A stretch of 64,000 bases of DNA, taken from the NCBI GenBank assembly GCA_025766275.1, contig JAFKAC010000084.1:186001-250000 (forward strand), in the 5' to 3' direction. This stretch comes from Lactarius indigo. Lineage: Eukaryota > Basidiomycota > Agaricomycetes > Russulales > Russulaceae. The translations under genes and the position numbers were made by a program. Positions 20,287 to 31,452 of this stretch are shown here, piece after piece; position 1 is the stretch's first letter; each line of letters starts with the position of its first letter. A model generated the notes under the pieces. The model was not told where the DNA came from. It was given only the letters and a program-made list of their open reading frames with translations, and ran no database searches.

Positions 20287-20892
20287 AGGAGGGGAATAGC
20301 AAAGTAAGGAAAGAACGAGTCCGGAAGACAAGAAATTGTAACATAGTCCACATAATCATACAGGGCTCGTATAGTATTGGGAAGGGAATAGTAAATCAGA
20401 GAAGGAATGAGTCCAAGGGAAAAGAAATCATAACACAATGTCCCTAACTACATTATCAATAGACACTCTTTAGGTTTGTAGCTGAATAATCAGTTCATCT
20501 TGTACTTGGATGCTGAGGTGATGCTCTTTAGGGTTTCATAAGAACCCATGCCCCTGCTATGGTGTAACACCTCACATTTTCACACCAGACCTCTGCCTTA
20601 CTCTCAAAATTTATCAAACCCTAATCTAGGGTTGGGGCTTACATATGGAGTGTGGGTTCCTAATTTCTTCCGCCTTACCTTAATCTGGAGTCAGCTGTAA
20701 TTTGATAATAATTTCGGCTACAACCGGAACCAATTATAAGCCCCTTCCCGATTTTGTGACATACTGACCAAGATTGCTTCTGGCGATTGGTGGCGACCAA
20801 AGACGGCGCCATTGCCTTGCCTCTTTCATCAACACCACCGCATCGACGACGCCCGCCGCAGCATACCCTCTGCCTTGTATACTTTCCCGAGA
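20287..20892. other. Intergenic stretch with an imperfect tandem duplication
   Basis: Positions about 20285-20450 hold two related units of roughly 80 bp (sharing AGGGGAATAG/AGGGAATAG, GAGTCC, AAGAAAT and CATAACA-like words). The rest, up to the Elongin A start, shows no gene; it must contain that gene's promoter. Confidence 0.45.
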
Positions 20893-22124
20893 ATGTCACC
20901 AGAAATTAACCCACATTGTAGACGCGTACCGTCTCTTGTCTACTATTGCCGCCGAGGTCAGCTCCTGCTCGCATTTCGGCTCCCGTTCCTTTGTTCATAC
21001 CAGTTCGGCCAGTTGCGGCTGCCCATGTCGATGGTGAGCACAGACGTGAAGTGAAAGCTTCACAAGCTCACCTTTCACTCTCATTGTAGGGATCGTTAGC
21101 CTCGGGGACAATGCCTCGTACGACCTCGTACGACCTATCTTAGACTCCTGCTCCGCCGAAAACCTGCGGCGACTTGAAGACGCCACTCCAGTCAGCCAGT
21201 CGTGTCCGGTTGTCCTTTTCTTCTTTTTCGCTGACTTCCTTACCTAGCACCTGAAGGCCCATACGAATGGTATGACGGATTCCTTTTGCATACAGATTGG
21301 GGTGCTCATCCTCTTCAGAACTATGGCAGCAACAGTGTTTCCGAGAGCACCCAGCCGAAGTAGAGGAATACTCTTCTGGCTTATTAGACACCCCAAAGTC
21401 ATGGAGGGATTTGTTTTTCGTAGGAGGCTTCTATTGCATGTAAAGGTCGATCTCACACCCTTGCAGGAGTACCGTACCAAGAAAGAGATTCGACTTGCAG
21501 AGATCGGTGCACGGATGAAGAGTCAACGTCTCGAAGCAGAGGAACGCAAGAGACAGAAGGAAATCAAGTTCACGGACCGTGTCCCACCGATGAAGCGAGC
21601 ACGAGGATGTGAGTTCCGCGTTATCTACTCTTATATTCAGGTGTCTTATTTGCGTCTTAGGGTCTTCTACCCCTCAGCAGAAGAGTTTGTTCCAGAAAAC
21701 ACGTAGTGAAGCCTCAAAAATACAGAAGGCGATGTTTGAACCACGCCTACGACCTCCCATGCCGACCATCCAAGCGAATCGTCAGCGCGTCCAGAACGCC
21801 ACTTCTGAGTCGCCTACACGGGCACACACCACCACCCATACCGCCTCAGGTACTCGGGTGATCGTCCGACCGGCGCCTCATCGTCAACCACCGGCCACGC
21901 TGCCCGTTACCCCGCCACCAGAAAAGAAGCCTGCTTCTTCTCCTGTCCACGATGCGTCGCTTGGACCACAGGATTCTCCACTGGTGGAACCGACTGCTCG
22001 ACTAAGGCAGCCTTCTCTCAGCTCCAAGAAAGAACCAGCGTGTTCGCTGTTTATGCCCAGGCATCGCGCTCATTCTCAACTGACCAGTCGTCTGGTTCCT
22101 TCCCGTGCTTCTCTGACCAAGTGA
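20893..22124 (+). CDS. ELA1: Elongin-A-like RNA polymerase II transcription factor SIII subunit A
   Basis: Elongin A joins Elongin B/C-type proteins to stimulate RNA polymerase II elongation and to ubiquitylate stalled polymerase. Seven exons fit: 20893-20956, 21004-21033, 21090-21190, 21248-21269, 21319-21419, 21467-21608 and 21661-22124. ATG 20893 gives MSPEINPHCRRVPSLVYYC. Next comes the conserved GDNASYDLVRPIL, then an F-box-like LRRLED and ELWQQQCFREHP segment, SWRDLFF, a charged helix (RLEAEERKRQKE), and the signature SLFQKTRSEASKIQKAMF. The tail is Ser/Pro-rich. All six introns are 47-57 nt. Splicing at these sites keeps one frame throughout, which is strong support. The next gene converges from the right. 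Confidence 0.85.
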
Positions 22125-22627
22125 ACGGCCAAGAAAGGATCGCCTTGTTTACACGCTCTGATCTCCTGTTCCATTTCACCTTTGCACCTGTGCTTCTCGT
22201 GAGTTTGTACAGACTTTGGGAAGCCGTTGCCCTTTGGGGCACTCTGTAGCAGCATCTCTTGAAGACCCTAACTTGTACAGCATCTACGCTGAGTGACTTG
22301 TCATGCTTTAGACTTGGCTTATTCGGAAATGTGTTGACTCATTTAGCCATATCACCATATCACGTAATAGAATTGTGGGACATGCACACCTCATTAATTC
22401 CCGGTTTCCGACCCTCCACGAACGGGGATTGCTGCCAAATATGTACTGTATATTCTCGGTGAAAATTGCTATTAAAACAACGAGTCTACATGCATGTCGT
22501 GAGTGTTTCGGAGGCTAAGACGTAACGTAGATGAATGCAAGAGGATGGATAATGAATGTGTATGAATGCAGATGATGCTGGTTCAGACTATCCAGATGGA
22601 GGAAAAGGAAAATTGACCCAGTCATGT
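22125..22627. other. Convergent intergenic stretch
   Basis: About 500 bp lies between the 3' ends of the Elongin A gene and the Gid7-like gene. I see no coding signal; it should hold both terminators and polyadenylation sites. Confidence 0.6.
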
Positions 22628-25600
22628 TCACAGACTTGGCGACGGAAGATCATCCTCAACCCAGGGTTCTCTGCTCTTCCCCTTACCCTTCCCAGTAGGC
22701 TCGCTCTCGTGACTCTGCTCGTCTGCTGCCCGGTGAGTTAGACCTGACGAAGGTTCCCACAGCCGTATGGTGAAGTCGTCTGAGCAGGACGCAAACATCT
22801 GCGTGTTTCTGGGGTTCCACGCGACCGAGTTTACGCTGCCACTCCCGTGGCCAGTCAGAACTTCGAGGAGGATAGCACGGTCTCGATGCCATATATATAC
22901 GTTCCCGTCTGTGACGCATAACCCCACGCGAAATAGACGATGTGAGTGGATCAAACGGGAGAGGATAAACAGGACCATGTACCTTCGCTGCCACTGACTA
23001 CGAAATTGCCGTCCACCCCGCCAAAACAGCTGCGAATTATATGTCGGCCTTGCCGCTGACCCGTGTACTTGCGGGCCAGACGTCCTGTGAATAAGTCCCA
23101 CAATTGGATCTCCTAATGCACACGTTGACAACTTATCAGAACGATTCACAAGTCAAGTTCTAACACGTACATCTGGTGCGTGGTTCACGAGTGCATACTG
23201 AGAATCGCTTGAGATCTTCACGCTTGTTAATTGACCTCCTAATGAGACGGAACTAAGAAAAAGGGATTAGCAAGTGAAAAGTACGAAGCCTAAATTTGGC
23301 GCTACAAGAGGATTGGCCTACAGTTCTGGTTGTTTGGTGGTCAAATCGTAAACAATCATTAGATGCTCTTGTGTCCGAGCGCCATTGGGTGTTGAGTTAT
23401 TATTGTTGCCGTTTCGGTTTGTGGTGGAGGCGGCAACCGAGTCACCCCTTGGGGTTGGCAATACGGGATCCCTCGCAGACTCACCAACAGCAACCAAACG
23501 TGTGAAATCGGGAGTAACCGCAAGATCAGTTATCCGAATGGCAGTGATACCCCAGGAATCGCGCAGCTTTCCATCGGAACCCTGAACGTGTAAAATGATT
23601 CACAAGCCAAGCTACGAGAAAGGAAATGCCTTACCCATAGATTGATCTTTCGGTCTTGTGAACCCGAAATGAACCCCGATCCATCAGGTACCCAGGCAAG
23701 TGCTGAGACTGTTTCCGTATGGGCTTCGATTGTTCGGATGCAAATACCAGTCTACGGAGGGGTTAAGTCCTCGAAGCTTCAGAGAGATATGACTCGGCGA
23801 ACCTCTGTATTCCACATCTTGATATACTGCTCAGAGGACGACAACAACATAGTATCGTCTAGTGACCATGCGAGGCATCCAACAGCAAATGGGTGGTCTT
23901 GTAAGTGTAGGTGAAGGGATATATCAGGATTCCGATTAGGCTATAACATTGCGAGCATCGTATAAGCACCACAGGGGGTCAAAAGTCGAATTGACACGTA
24001 CCCCAACAGACCATACAATGACGCTTTTGTCCTTGCTCGCACTCGCCAAGAACTTTCCATTGTGGCTCCATTCCAGACTCCATACTTCATCACCGTGCAC
24101 CTGTAGTATTGCCGTAGTAATGCGCGGGAATAGGTCTGTGTCACATGTATGGTCTGCATACAATGAGAAATGCCGGGAAGTTAAAGGCGCATTGTGATAT
24201 ACGCATTGAGAAATCTGGCGTAACCGTGCTTGGTCCAGCAGCGTGACGAAACGCCGAGGAGGAATCATCAGGGAAGAAGGAATATAGCCTAGGCCAGTGA
24301 TTCTTCAATCACCACAGATATTGATAGGAAGCAGACTCACTTTGAAGATTAACCAAGAGCCTCCGCCTCGACGAACCATGAGCACCATCCCAACCTGCCT
24401 TTTGCCTGAGATCTCCCGCATCTGAGCACATGACCAAACTAGACGTTGTAGGGTTCTGAGCCAATAGAACATCGAGATGTGCAATAGTGACAGACCTCGA
24501 AAGTGGTTGTAGCTGTTCTGGATCCATGTGGAGGGGCGCAAGTTCATTTCGCAACACGTGTAATGCCTTTGTTGTCTTGCCTGTCTCTAAGTATTCGAGA
24601 TATTTCTGCTGACTGATAAGGAATTTCGCCTCCTGACACAGCCAGATGAGTGAGAACCCAGCACTCATTCAGCCGCGCACAATGAAACCATACCCAGAGA
24701 CCATCATCCTCGGCGACGCCTAGATGTTCCAGCGCCTCCTCGGCCTCCTTCCATGCCCCTTCTAGGATACAACGGCGGAATTCTGCCACCCGCGATGTCT
24801 CCATGACGTAGCCTGATTCAGCTTCCAATGTGGCGGCTGATTCGCTAAAGTGACTAGGCTCGAACAAAACCGCATGAAAGGGATAGGATCAAATGCGCAC
24901 ATGTACCCGATATCTCGTAGGCTCTGTATGACGAGTCGGATGTACTCCTCCCTGTCAATATAGGAATCGTCATATATTGTTGCACCAGGCAACTCCACCT
25001 TCGCGACTGGACCTCTTGGGCGCTTAAAAGATCCATTGATTGGGCTCCCGCAGCCATTCGCGACGTGTCCATTCGCCTTCGGTGACGGTGATAGTGATGA
25101 TGAACTTGCTCGATGATGGAAGTGGGGCGACGTGGGGTTGGAATCATATTCACGCTCGGGAAGACGCATCGAAAACGTGTGTTCTGAAAAGAGGTCGTGC
25201 TCAGCAGCGGAAGTTCCCAACCGACTGGACGAAGCAAATTCTGTGTCGGTGCTGGTAGTCCCAAGCCTTTGTCGCTTGCGTGCTCGTTCGTTTGCTGTAT
25301 CTGATGAGTGTCAATTTGAAGAAACACCGTCAAAGCGATTTCTTCGACAAGGGGCAGGAGGCGCACAAGAGCGAATTTCTGGTGGATGTGGGAATGCGTC
25401 GATCCTGTTTTCTCCTTCAAGCTCGGACCTCGGGCGAGTTGCTGGGACGAGAGGGCTGGTGCCTGTAGTGTGGGATCTCCCAGAGGGAGGGGTGGTCGTC
25501 GGTGCAGAGCTTATTGCACTCTCAAACTGGGCTGAAGAGCTGACGTTACGATGGAGATTGGGGACTGCGTCCCGAGTAGGGGATGTCGATGGAGGTAGGG

Positions 25601-25652
25601 GATCAATTGTGACAACGTGCAATTCTCTTAGAGCTAAAAAAGAGGCATACAC
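22628..25652 (-). CDS. GID7: WDR26/Gid7-like subunit of the GID/CTLH ubiquitin ligase
   Basis: Gid7/WDR26 is a scaffold subunit of the GID/CTLH E3 ligase. Reading leftwards there is a low-complexity N-terminus and LisH (EEYIRLVIQSLRDIG, spliced over 24856-24894 to HFSESAATLE). The CTLH follows (EFRRCILEGAWKEAEEAL, FLISQQKYLEYLE, TTKALHVLRNEL), then PPRRFVTLLDQA and a chain of WD40 repeats (GDEVWSLEWSHNGKFLASAS, GQLTSVKISSDSQYALVNHA, VNSVAWNPRNTQMFASCSDD). Many 50-70 nt introns separate them. It ends with a basic/acidic tail at 22628. The start is uncertain: ATG 25652 is in frame, but a TGA at 25311-25313 intervenes unless it lies in a short intron. The next in-frame ATG downstream is near 25169. 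Confidence 0.88.
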
Positions 25653-26253
25653 GACTTGGATTTAGAAGATGGAATATCTATGTGTCAGCAAGAGCCTGGA
25701 AGCTGAAAGTGACGATGAGGGTCTGAACAAGACTGGATTTGAGGCAGTCAGCTCCCCATCCATAGCGACCGCCGACCACCGCATCGTCGCGTGTCAGTTC
25801 GCACGATATTGTACGTTTGTCCGAACATTTATTGTCTACAACTGCAAATAAATACAGGGTACCGTGTCGTGCCAAAAGAAATTCTGGGGACAAGGAGCCA
25901 AGGAGAAAGGTGCTCGACAAGAGCCAAATCCGTACCGGACATTCGAGATAAAGGACTGTGGGATCTGGAACTGCTTGATAGGGCTAAGGTGAAAGCGGGT
26001 AACCCTTTGACCACCGAGTGATAATGTCTTTGCAGAATCTCGCCCCAGTAGCTTACCTGCACAGACACAGTGCACGCTACGTGGATGCACGATCTCATCA
26101 GCGCCCAACTCTCAGCCCCACTCACTCGGTCACGACCACAACGAGAAATCATGTGATTGTCATGTGATGACGACGCGCCAACGCGCATACACTCACACGC
26201 GCGTTCGAGGTTGCGTCGGGCGTTAATATATTACCTACACCACCATCATTGCC
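25653..26253. other. Divergent promoter region between GID7 and HOP1-like genes
   Basis: About 600 bp separates two genes transcribed away from each other. A few short open frames occur but none has family similarity that I can see. Confidence 0.5.
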
Positions 26254-29200
26254 ATGCAAACCCAGGCCGCCAAACCTCAAGAGGTATATAACGTTCGAGT
26301 ACTGTGACACTTTATTAACCCTTTCAGCTCTCTATAACGGCTGCCCAAAGCCTTCAAACTGTCCACACCCTACTGAGGGCGGGGATGGGATGCATCGCCT
26401 ATCTAAGGTATCAAAGGCTTTCAAAGAAATTTAGGCCACAGCGCTGATTTTGTTTGTCTACCAGAGACTTGTTACCTGAGGAAAATTTTGAGTCTAGTGA
26501 GTGGACTTTTCGGCCGTGTCAACCCTTGCTCAGACTTATCTTCTGCACAAGGGTTGCTCACCGCCACAAACGACGGATCAATCTCCACCGAGTCCTCTGG
26601 CTCCAGTTTTTTATTTTCCAATAGAAATGGAGCTTCTTTCCGCGGCACAAATGGCTTTACCGTTACGACCATCAACCGAGGTTGGTCTGCTGAAGCCGAC
26701 AAACTCTTGGATTACCTGGTTCGCTTGTTCGACCGCTTGCAGTTCTACACGGGTACTCACGTCTCCTGATGTTTTAGGAGAATGGCATATTCGATGCTAT
26801 TGAGAAACAGTACCTTCGTAGCTTTATTTTTGCGATTTACCTCGTGAGTCTTCGAAGTGTTCCTTGCTCTCGCCTGTCACCCAGCATATACTCTTTGAGG
26901 ACCCCGAAGATCCGAACAAGTGAGTGCGCATAAACTAACGTTTATCGCATTCTCACGGATGGATTAATAGTATCATCGAGGCATATACCTTTAACTTTGA
27001 GGTATAGTACGCATAATGTTGGATTCGCCTCTGACGTCCTCGTCACAGTATCAGCGTATCGCAGGCACGGACATTGTTGTCCCAATCATGTCTTTGGGGG
27101 ATGACCTGAAAAAGCTCTCCCTTGGCGAAGGAGGTTATTCCAAGGACCCAATCATGCTTGCCAGTGCTGCAGGCCGCCTCCCTACATTCAAAGACGTGAA
27201 AAGGAGCTTGAAAGTGCGGTGTCAACAATTCTATGCGTTCCCGATTAAACCACTTTCAGACATTGATCAAGACCTTGATTCAAGCAATAACTCAGATGGA
27301 CTCTCTTCCAAGTATTTTTCATCACCGCGCTGCATGCTTCCACTGATGTGCCCGGGACTCAGAACGTCGATACGCTACTTACAAAGCATTCTATTATCCA
27401 CGAACACCATCAACTTACGAGCCTCCGCTCTTCAGCCCCGGAGATTCAGAGGCTGATAGATTCTTTTTTTCTACGCACGGGAAGGACGAGGTCCCAGAGC
27501 GTTGGGGAGTTGGAAAGCTTGAGACGGGTTGGCATGGGTAAGATTTCGAGTGTTAGGTCGCGCAGATAGTTGACTTTTGCCCCAGTGTGAATGTCCATGT
27601 TGCCTCAGTCTCGGCATACATTCCTTCCGCAGAGACTAACAACTGCTCCCCTCTTTCAGAGGCTGATAATCTTGGAACCCATGCCAATCAGAGACTGGCC
27701 CAATTCGAGGTACAGAAGCAAGACGCTCGAGAACGTACCACCATCTGGGATGCAGAGAAGATCGGCCGATTAGACTCTTTGGATGCAGACGCTGAGTTTG
27801 AAGACGACCCGGATTTCCCACAGCATACTCCATGCGACTCTGAAATTGGCCTTGACGAATGGGTGCCCATGGGAACCCGGACTGAGGAAGGTGGTATTGT
27901 GCCCTCTGTGACATTGTCCGGACAGCTAGGATCGAACCGAGATGTCACGGGTGTCGACGCTGGCGAAGCCACACAGGAGCTCTTGTTCACTGGACGAGCG
28001 GAGTCTGTCCCTGATTGCGTTCAGCACTTAGTGAGTCCGGCTGATCCTTTATCTCTCTCATCTGAACCTTCTTTTAAGAAGAGCGATAACATTGGAGAAC
28101 GGTCCATCAGTCTTCCTCCAACACAGAAAGTTGCTGCCGGAAATAAATCCCCTGAAAGAAGTATAAACTCACTTCCCCCTTCTGATATTCCCATGCAAGG
28201 GTGTTCTCTGCCAAATGCTTCTGGCAGCGACATTGATACTCAGCTGATCATTGACCTGATGAAAGCACGAACGGATACGTCCGGGCCAGACGGTGAAGAG
28301 ATTCTAAGTATACTGCAAATTCTGGTCGCTTGTCCTACGATGATTAACGGCCATATTCCAGACACTGACACGCAACCTACACCTTTTAGTCTCAACACCG
28401 ACACCATAGAGTCGTTTCCCCTCGAATCACCAGTATCATATGACGATATCCAGATTACACAGAGAGATTCCGGAAATATATCAACGGATGCGAATGCTTT
28501 GGATGGTATATTGGATTGTGACTGTCATGTCTTGGTGCTTCACGATGACTACTGCTCCATTTGCTTTACTTACCCGTGATTCGTCCCCCACAGGTGGATG
28601 ACGAATGCATCTTGTGTGAAGGCGGGTGCAAAAGATGGTACCACATCTGGTACGTAAACCGCGGAGCAATTACTTTTCCCTTTACCCCGATTGATTATTA
28701 CATGTTCCATGTAGGTGCATGGGGTACGCAGTCGCCCTTTCAGGTCCTGGTGGCTGTCATATGCGTTTATTCCACAGATACCACTCTCATCGCGATAAGC
28801 GTTTGCCGAGTGTATTCGTGTGCTTCCATTGCAGCCTACGAAAGGACAAAAATTGGGAGATCATCAAGGTTCAGAACTGGTATGAAGAACTCCTTGGGAA
28901 CTTCAGCCGTCTAGCCCTTTTCCGGTTAGTAAGTCCGAGAATATTGCTTTGCGAGCGAAAGTGCCTCCACTATCACCGCAGTCGAGCCATCAAAATTGCC
29001 GAGATCCACAAGCCCGAGTCTTCAAGTGCCTTTGCAAAGCTGATTCGTGCGTAGCCGTGCTTGAAAGTCGGCAGTTATATCAGATGTTTGACACAGAGTG
29101 TGAGCCCATTGTGGCGGCACAACTGTTCAAGCGACTTCAGGTCGAAGGTGAGACCGTCTTTCATGGACATCTTCTCGTCCGCTGAGTCGAACTCAGGGTT

Positions 29201-29881
29201 CGTCGCCCCAAAGATCAATAACGAGGGAATTGTCCACCCAGATTCAAAGCACGAAAAGAAAAATGGCAGAAATAAAGTCAAGCAACAGCGGACCGTACGG
29301 CAGAATTACGTGTTCGTCACGGCCTCAAAACGAGGGCAAAAGTACCGCGATTACTTCGACCCAAATAACGCCGTGCAGCTTCGGGTCATGGGTATGGAAG
29401 AAACTGTGGTACGTATCTGAATGTCTACGACTGGCCGGTTAGGTTGCGCGCACGCTTTTGATTCGTCGCTGCGGGCTGGACAGCTGCCTGGAGTTGCGAG
29501 CAGCCATCGATGGTATCTAATCATATCTTACATTACAGAATCGCGCATCGAAACCTACTACTTGCGTCCCACCGGGGGGCTCAGGCTCGCCATCGGGAGA
29601 AGTAAGCCGTGTGACCATAGGGCCAGATGCTAGGTGCGTGAATATTTGGCACATTTATGACTGATCTCTGAGCTTCCGCCAGACATCAGCCAAAGTCTGA
29701 CTGTTACGATTGTCAGATGCGAGAGGACATTACGCAGAATGCCCCCGACTCACTAACTTCTGTGAACAACGAACGCAAGCGCAAGACCAAGCTAAACATG
29801 GCAGAAGAGATCAATGGCGAGCTCAGCGCACGCAAGAAGATCAAGATTTCAATCGTCCCTGCTGTCAACCTCTATGACTAA
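26254..29881 (+). CDS. HOP1: Hop1-like meiotic HORMA domain protein with PHD finger
   Basis: Hop1 proteins sit on the meiotic chromosome axis and direct interhomologue recombination. ATG 26254 starts MQTQAAKPQE. After several 45-60 nt introns the HORMA domain follows: AAQSLQTVHTLLRAGMGCIAYL, SAEADKLLDYL, ENGIFDAIEKQYLRSFIFAIYL, IIEAYTFNFE and MSLGDDLKKLSLGE. It continues YATYKAFYYPRTP and VNVHVASVSAYIPS. A Ser/Asp-rich middle (about 27700-28500) leads to a PHD-type finger (DDECILCEGGCKRWYH, then VFVCFHCSLRKDKNWE). A winged-helix-like C-terminal region (QLFKRLQVEG, KYRDYFDPNNAVQ) and a basic tail ending at TAA 29879-29881 complete it. The exon count is high (a dozen or more), and I have not fixed every boundary. 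Confidence 0.85.
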
Positions 29882-31452
29882 CTGGGGTTCTCTCTCCTTG
29901 GGCGCATCACTTTTCTTGACATGTCGGCTCACTCCCATTTGTTCGGCCACACTACCTCATCCACTAAGTTCCACCTGAACGGTAGGACGCCCCACACCAC
30001 GAGATTCTCCCGTAACGAGATGGATGAGCGGCTTGTGTTCGTTTCCCACATCGGCCTAAGTTTTAGAACGATGTGATGTTCTTCTAGAACCAAATGAATG
30101 TTATTATCCAATTGTGCTGTGACACGATCAAAGCGTTGCGCGAACATCTGAATTCTGAGTTCTATGGGCCATTACTATTGGCTGGGCACAACTCAGGGTT
30201 ACATCCGAGCATTGACAAAGGGTCGGGCCTGTCAGGTCTCGAACACTACGGCGTTAGAGCTCAGTTGTTATGGGCAAGGATGACCCCAGTCGTCGGGTTT
30301 ACGCCAGTTGGATAGAGCACAGATTACCTTAACATGAATTGCCGTCATGGCATAGGCGTTACTATTTCTCGTATGAATTCAAGAATTCAAAACGATGATC
30401 CCTAGATGGGTGATCTTAAAAATGGGGGAGGTTCTGAGTGACCCTGACCACGAGGCTGAGAAGACCAATATTGTAAGTATTCGGGTGACAGTCGATCAAG
30501 TACCAGGTGAAACAGTAGTACATATCACAGTAGCGGCAGACCCTGTATTGGACGTATTGTGACCAAAGCAGCCTTCAGAACTTTAAAGCGAACAGAGGTC
30601 AATAAACCTTGATAACAGTGAAATGGCCGATCTGTCGATTACAAGCTGTACGACCGACCACGCCACCACATGTGGGCTATGCCTAAAACGGACGCAAGCT
30701 TTGAGCCCCAAAGAAGCGGGGCTAAAATACTATTGAAAGCGTGTTCGATTAATGATCTAGACCACGATTTAGCGTGGGAACGATGTGTCCTTTATGGCAA
30801 GCCATGGGATGGGGATGACTGCGTGTTTTCAAAAAGCTGTACACCACACTAACGAGCCCTGTAGCCGTGCGAATAGCGACTAGAGGGAGATACGGAGGGG
30901 TAGTCTATGCCATGCACCATTAATTCATCTCCTGCGAGGGCCTCGTTCAAGAGTCGACAGGCCATAACTCGTTAAGAGTTGGATGGTTGACGACGGAAGA
31001 AGAGCACGAGGGGATATATGGTATCGAAGGAAAGGCGGTAACCGACAGGGAATATATGAAAGCGGTTAAGGGCCGGCTCGGGGCGTTGATAACGTGATGA
31101 ATGGAAGGGCCTAAAGTGGCATCGGGCCGAGACCAGTCGAAAGTCGGGGTCGGCGAGTCGGCGAGTCGTCGGTCAGTCGCTCTGGTCGTGTGGTATCGGC
31201 TAGATACAACATCGAACGAGGGCAGAGCGAACAAAACTAAGAGCAGAGGCCAGAACAGAGGTTAGAGGCCACCTGGCCGTCCCATAATGTATATGTGTGT
31301 GGCAGCGGAGTTATCGGACAGATTGAACGGCTCGTCTATAAACATGTGTGAGGAGTACATCTACAGTGACAATGTCTTCGACCGCCTTCTTTGCCACTTA
31401 GAATTCCCTCTCCTATTGTCTCCCTTTCCCTCGAAACCTCCACTCTACCCCC
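29882..31452. other. 1.6-kb gene-free interval
   Basis: Only short open frames without recognisable domains occur on either strand (the longest, minus 29929-30147, is 72 codons). It separates the HOP1-like and PLAA-like genes, which run in the same direction, and should contain the latter's promoter. Confidence 0.5.

Noticed and set aside
1..20290. The nested region as a novel mobile or defence system
   Set aside because: All coding parts fit known gypsy, hAT and kinase families; only the priming geometry and decay pattern are noteworthy.
25132..25665. 177-codon plus-strand frame over the Gid7-like N-terminus
   Set aside because: Antisense to a region with LisH continuity on the other strand; no domain similarity and low-complexity content.
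29929..31234. Short minus-strand frames in the HOP1-PLAA interval as genes
   Set aside because: No conserved motif, splice partners or family resemblance seen.
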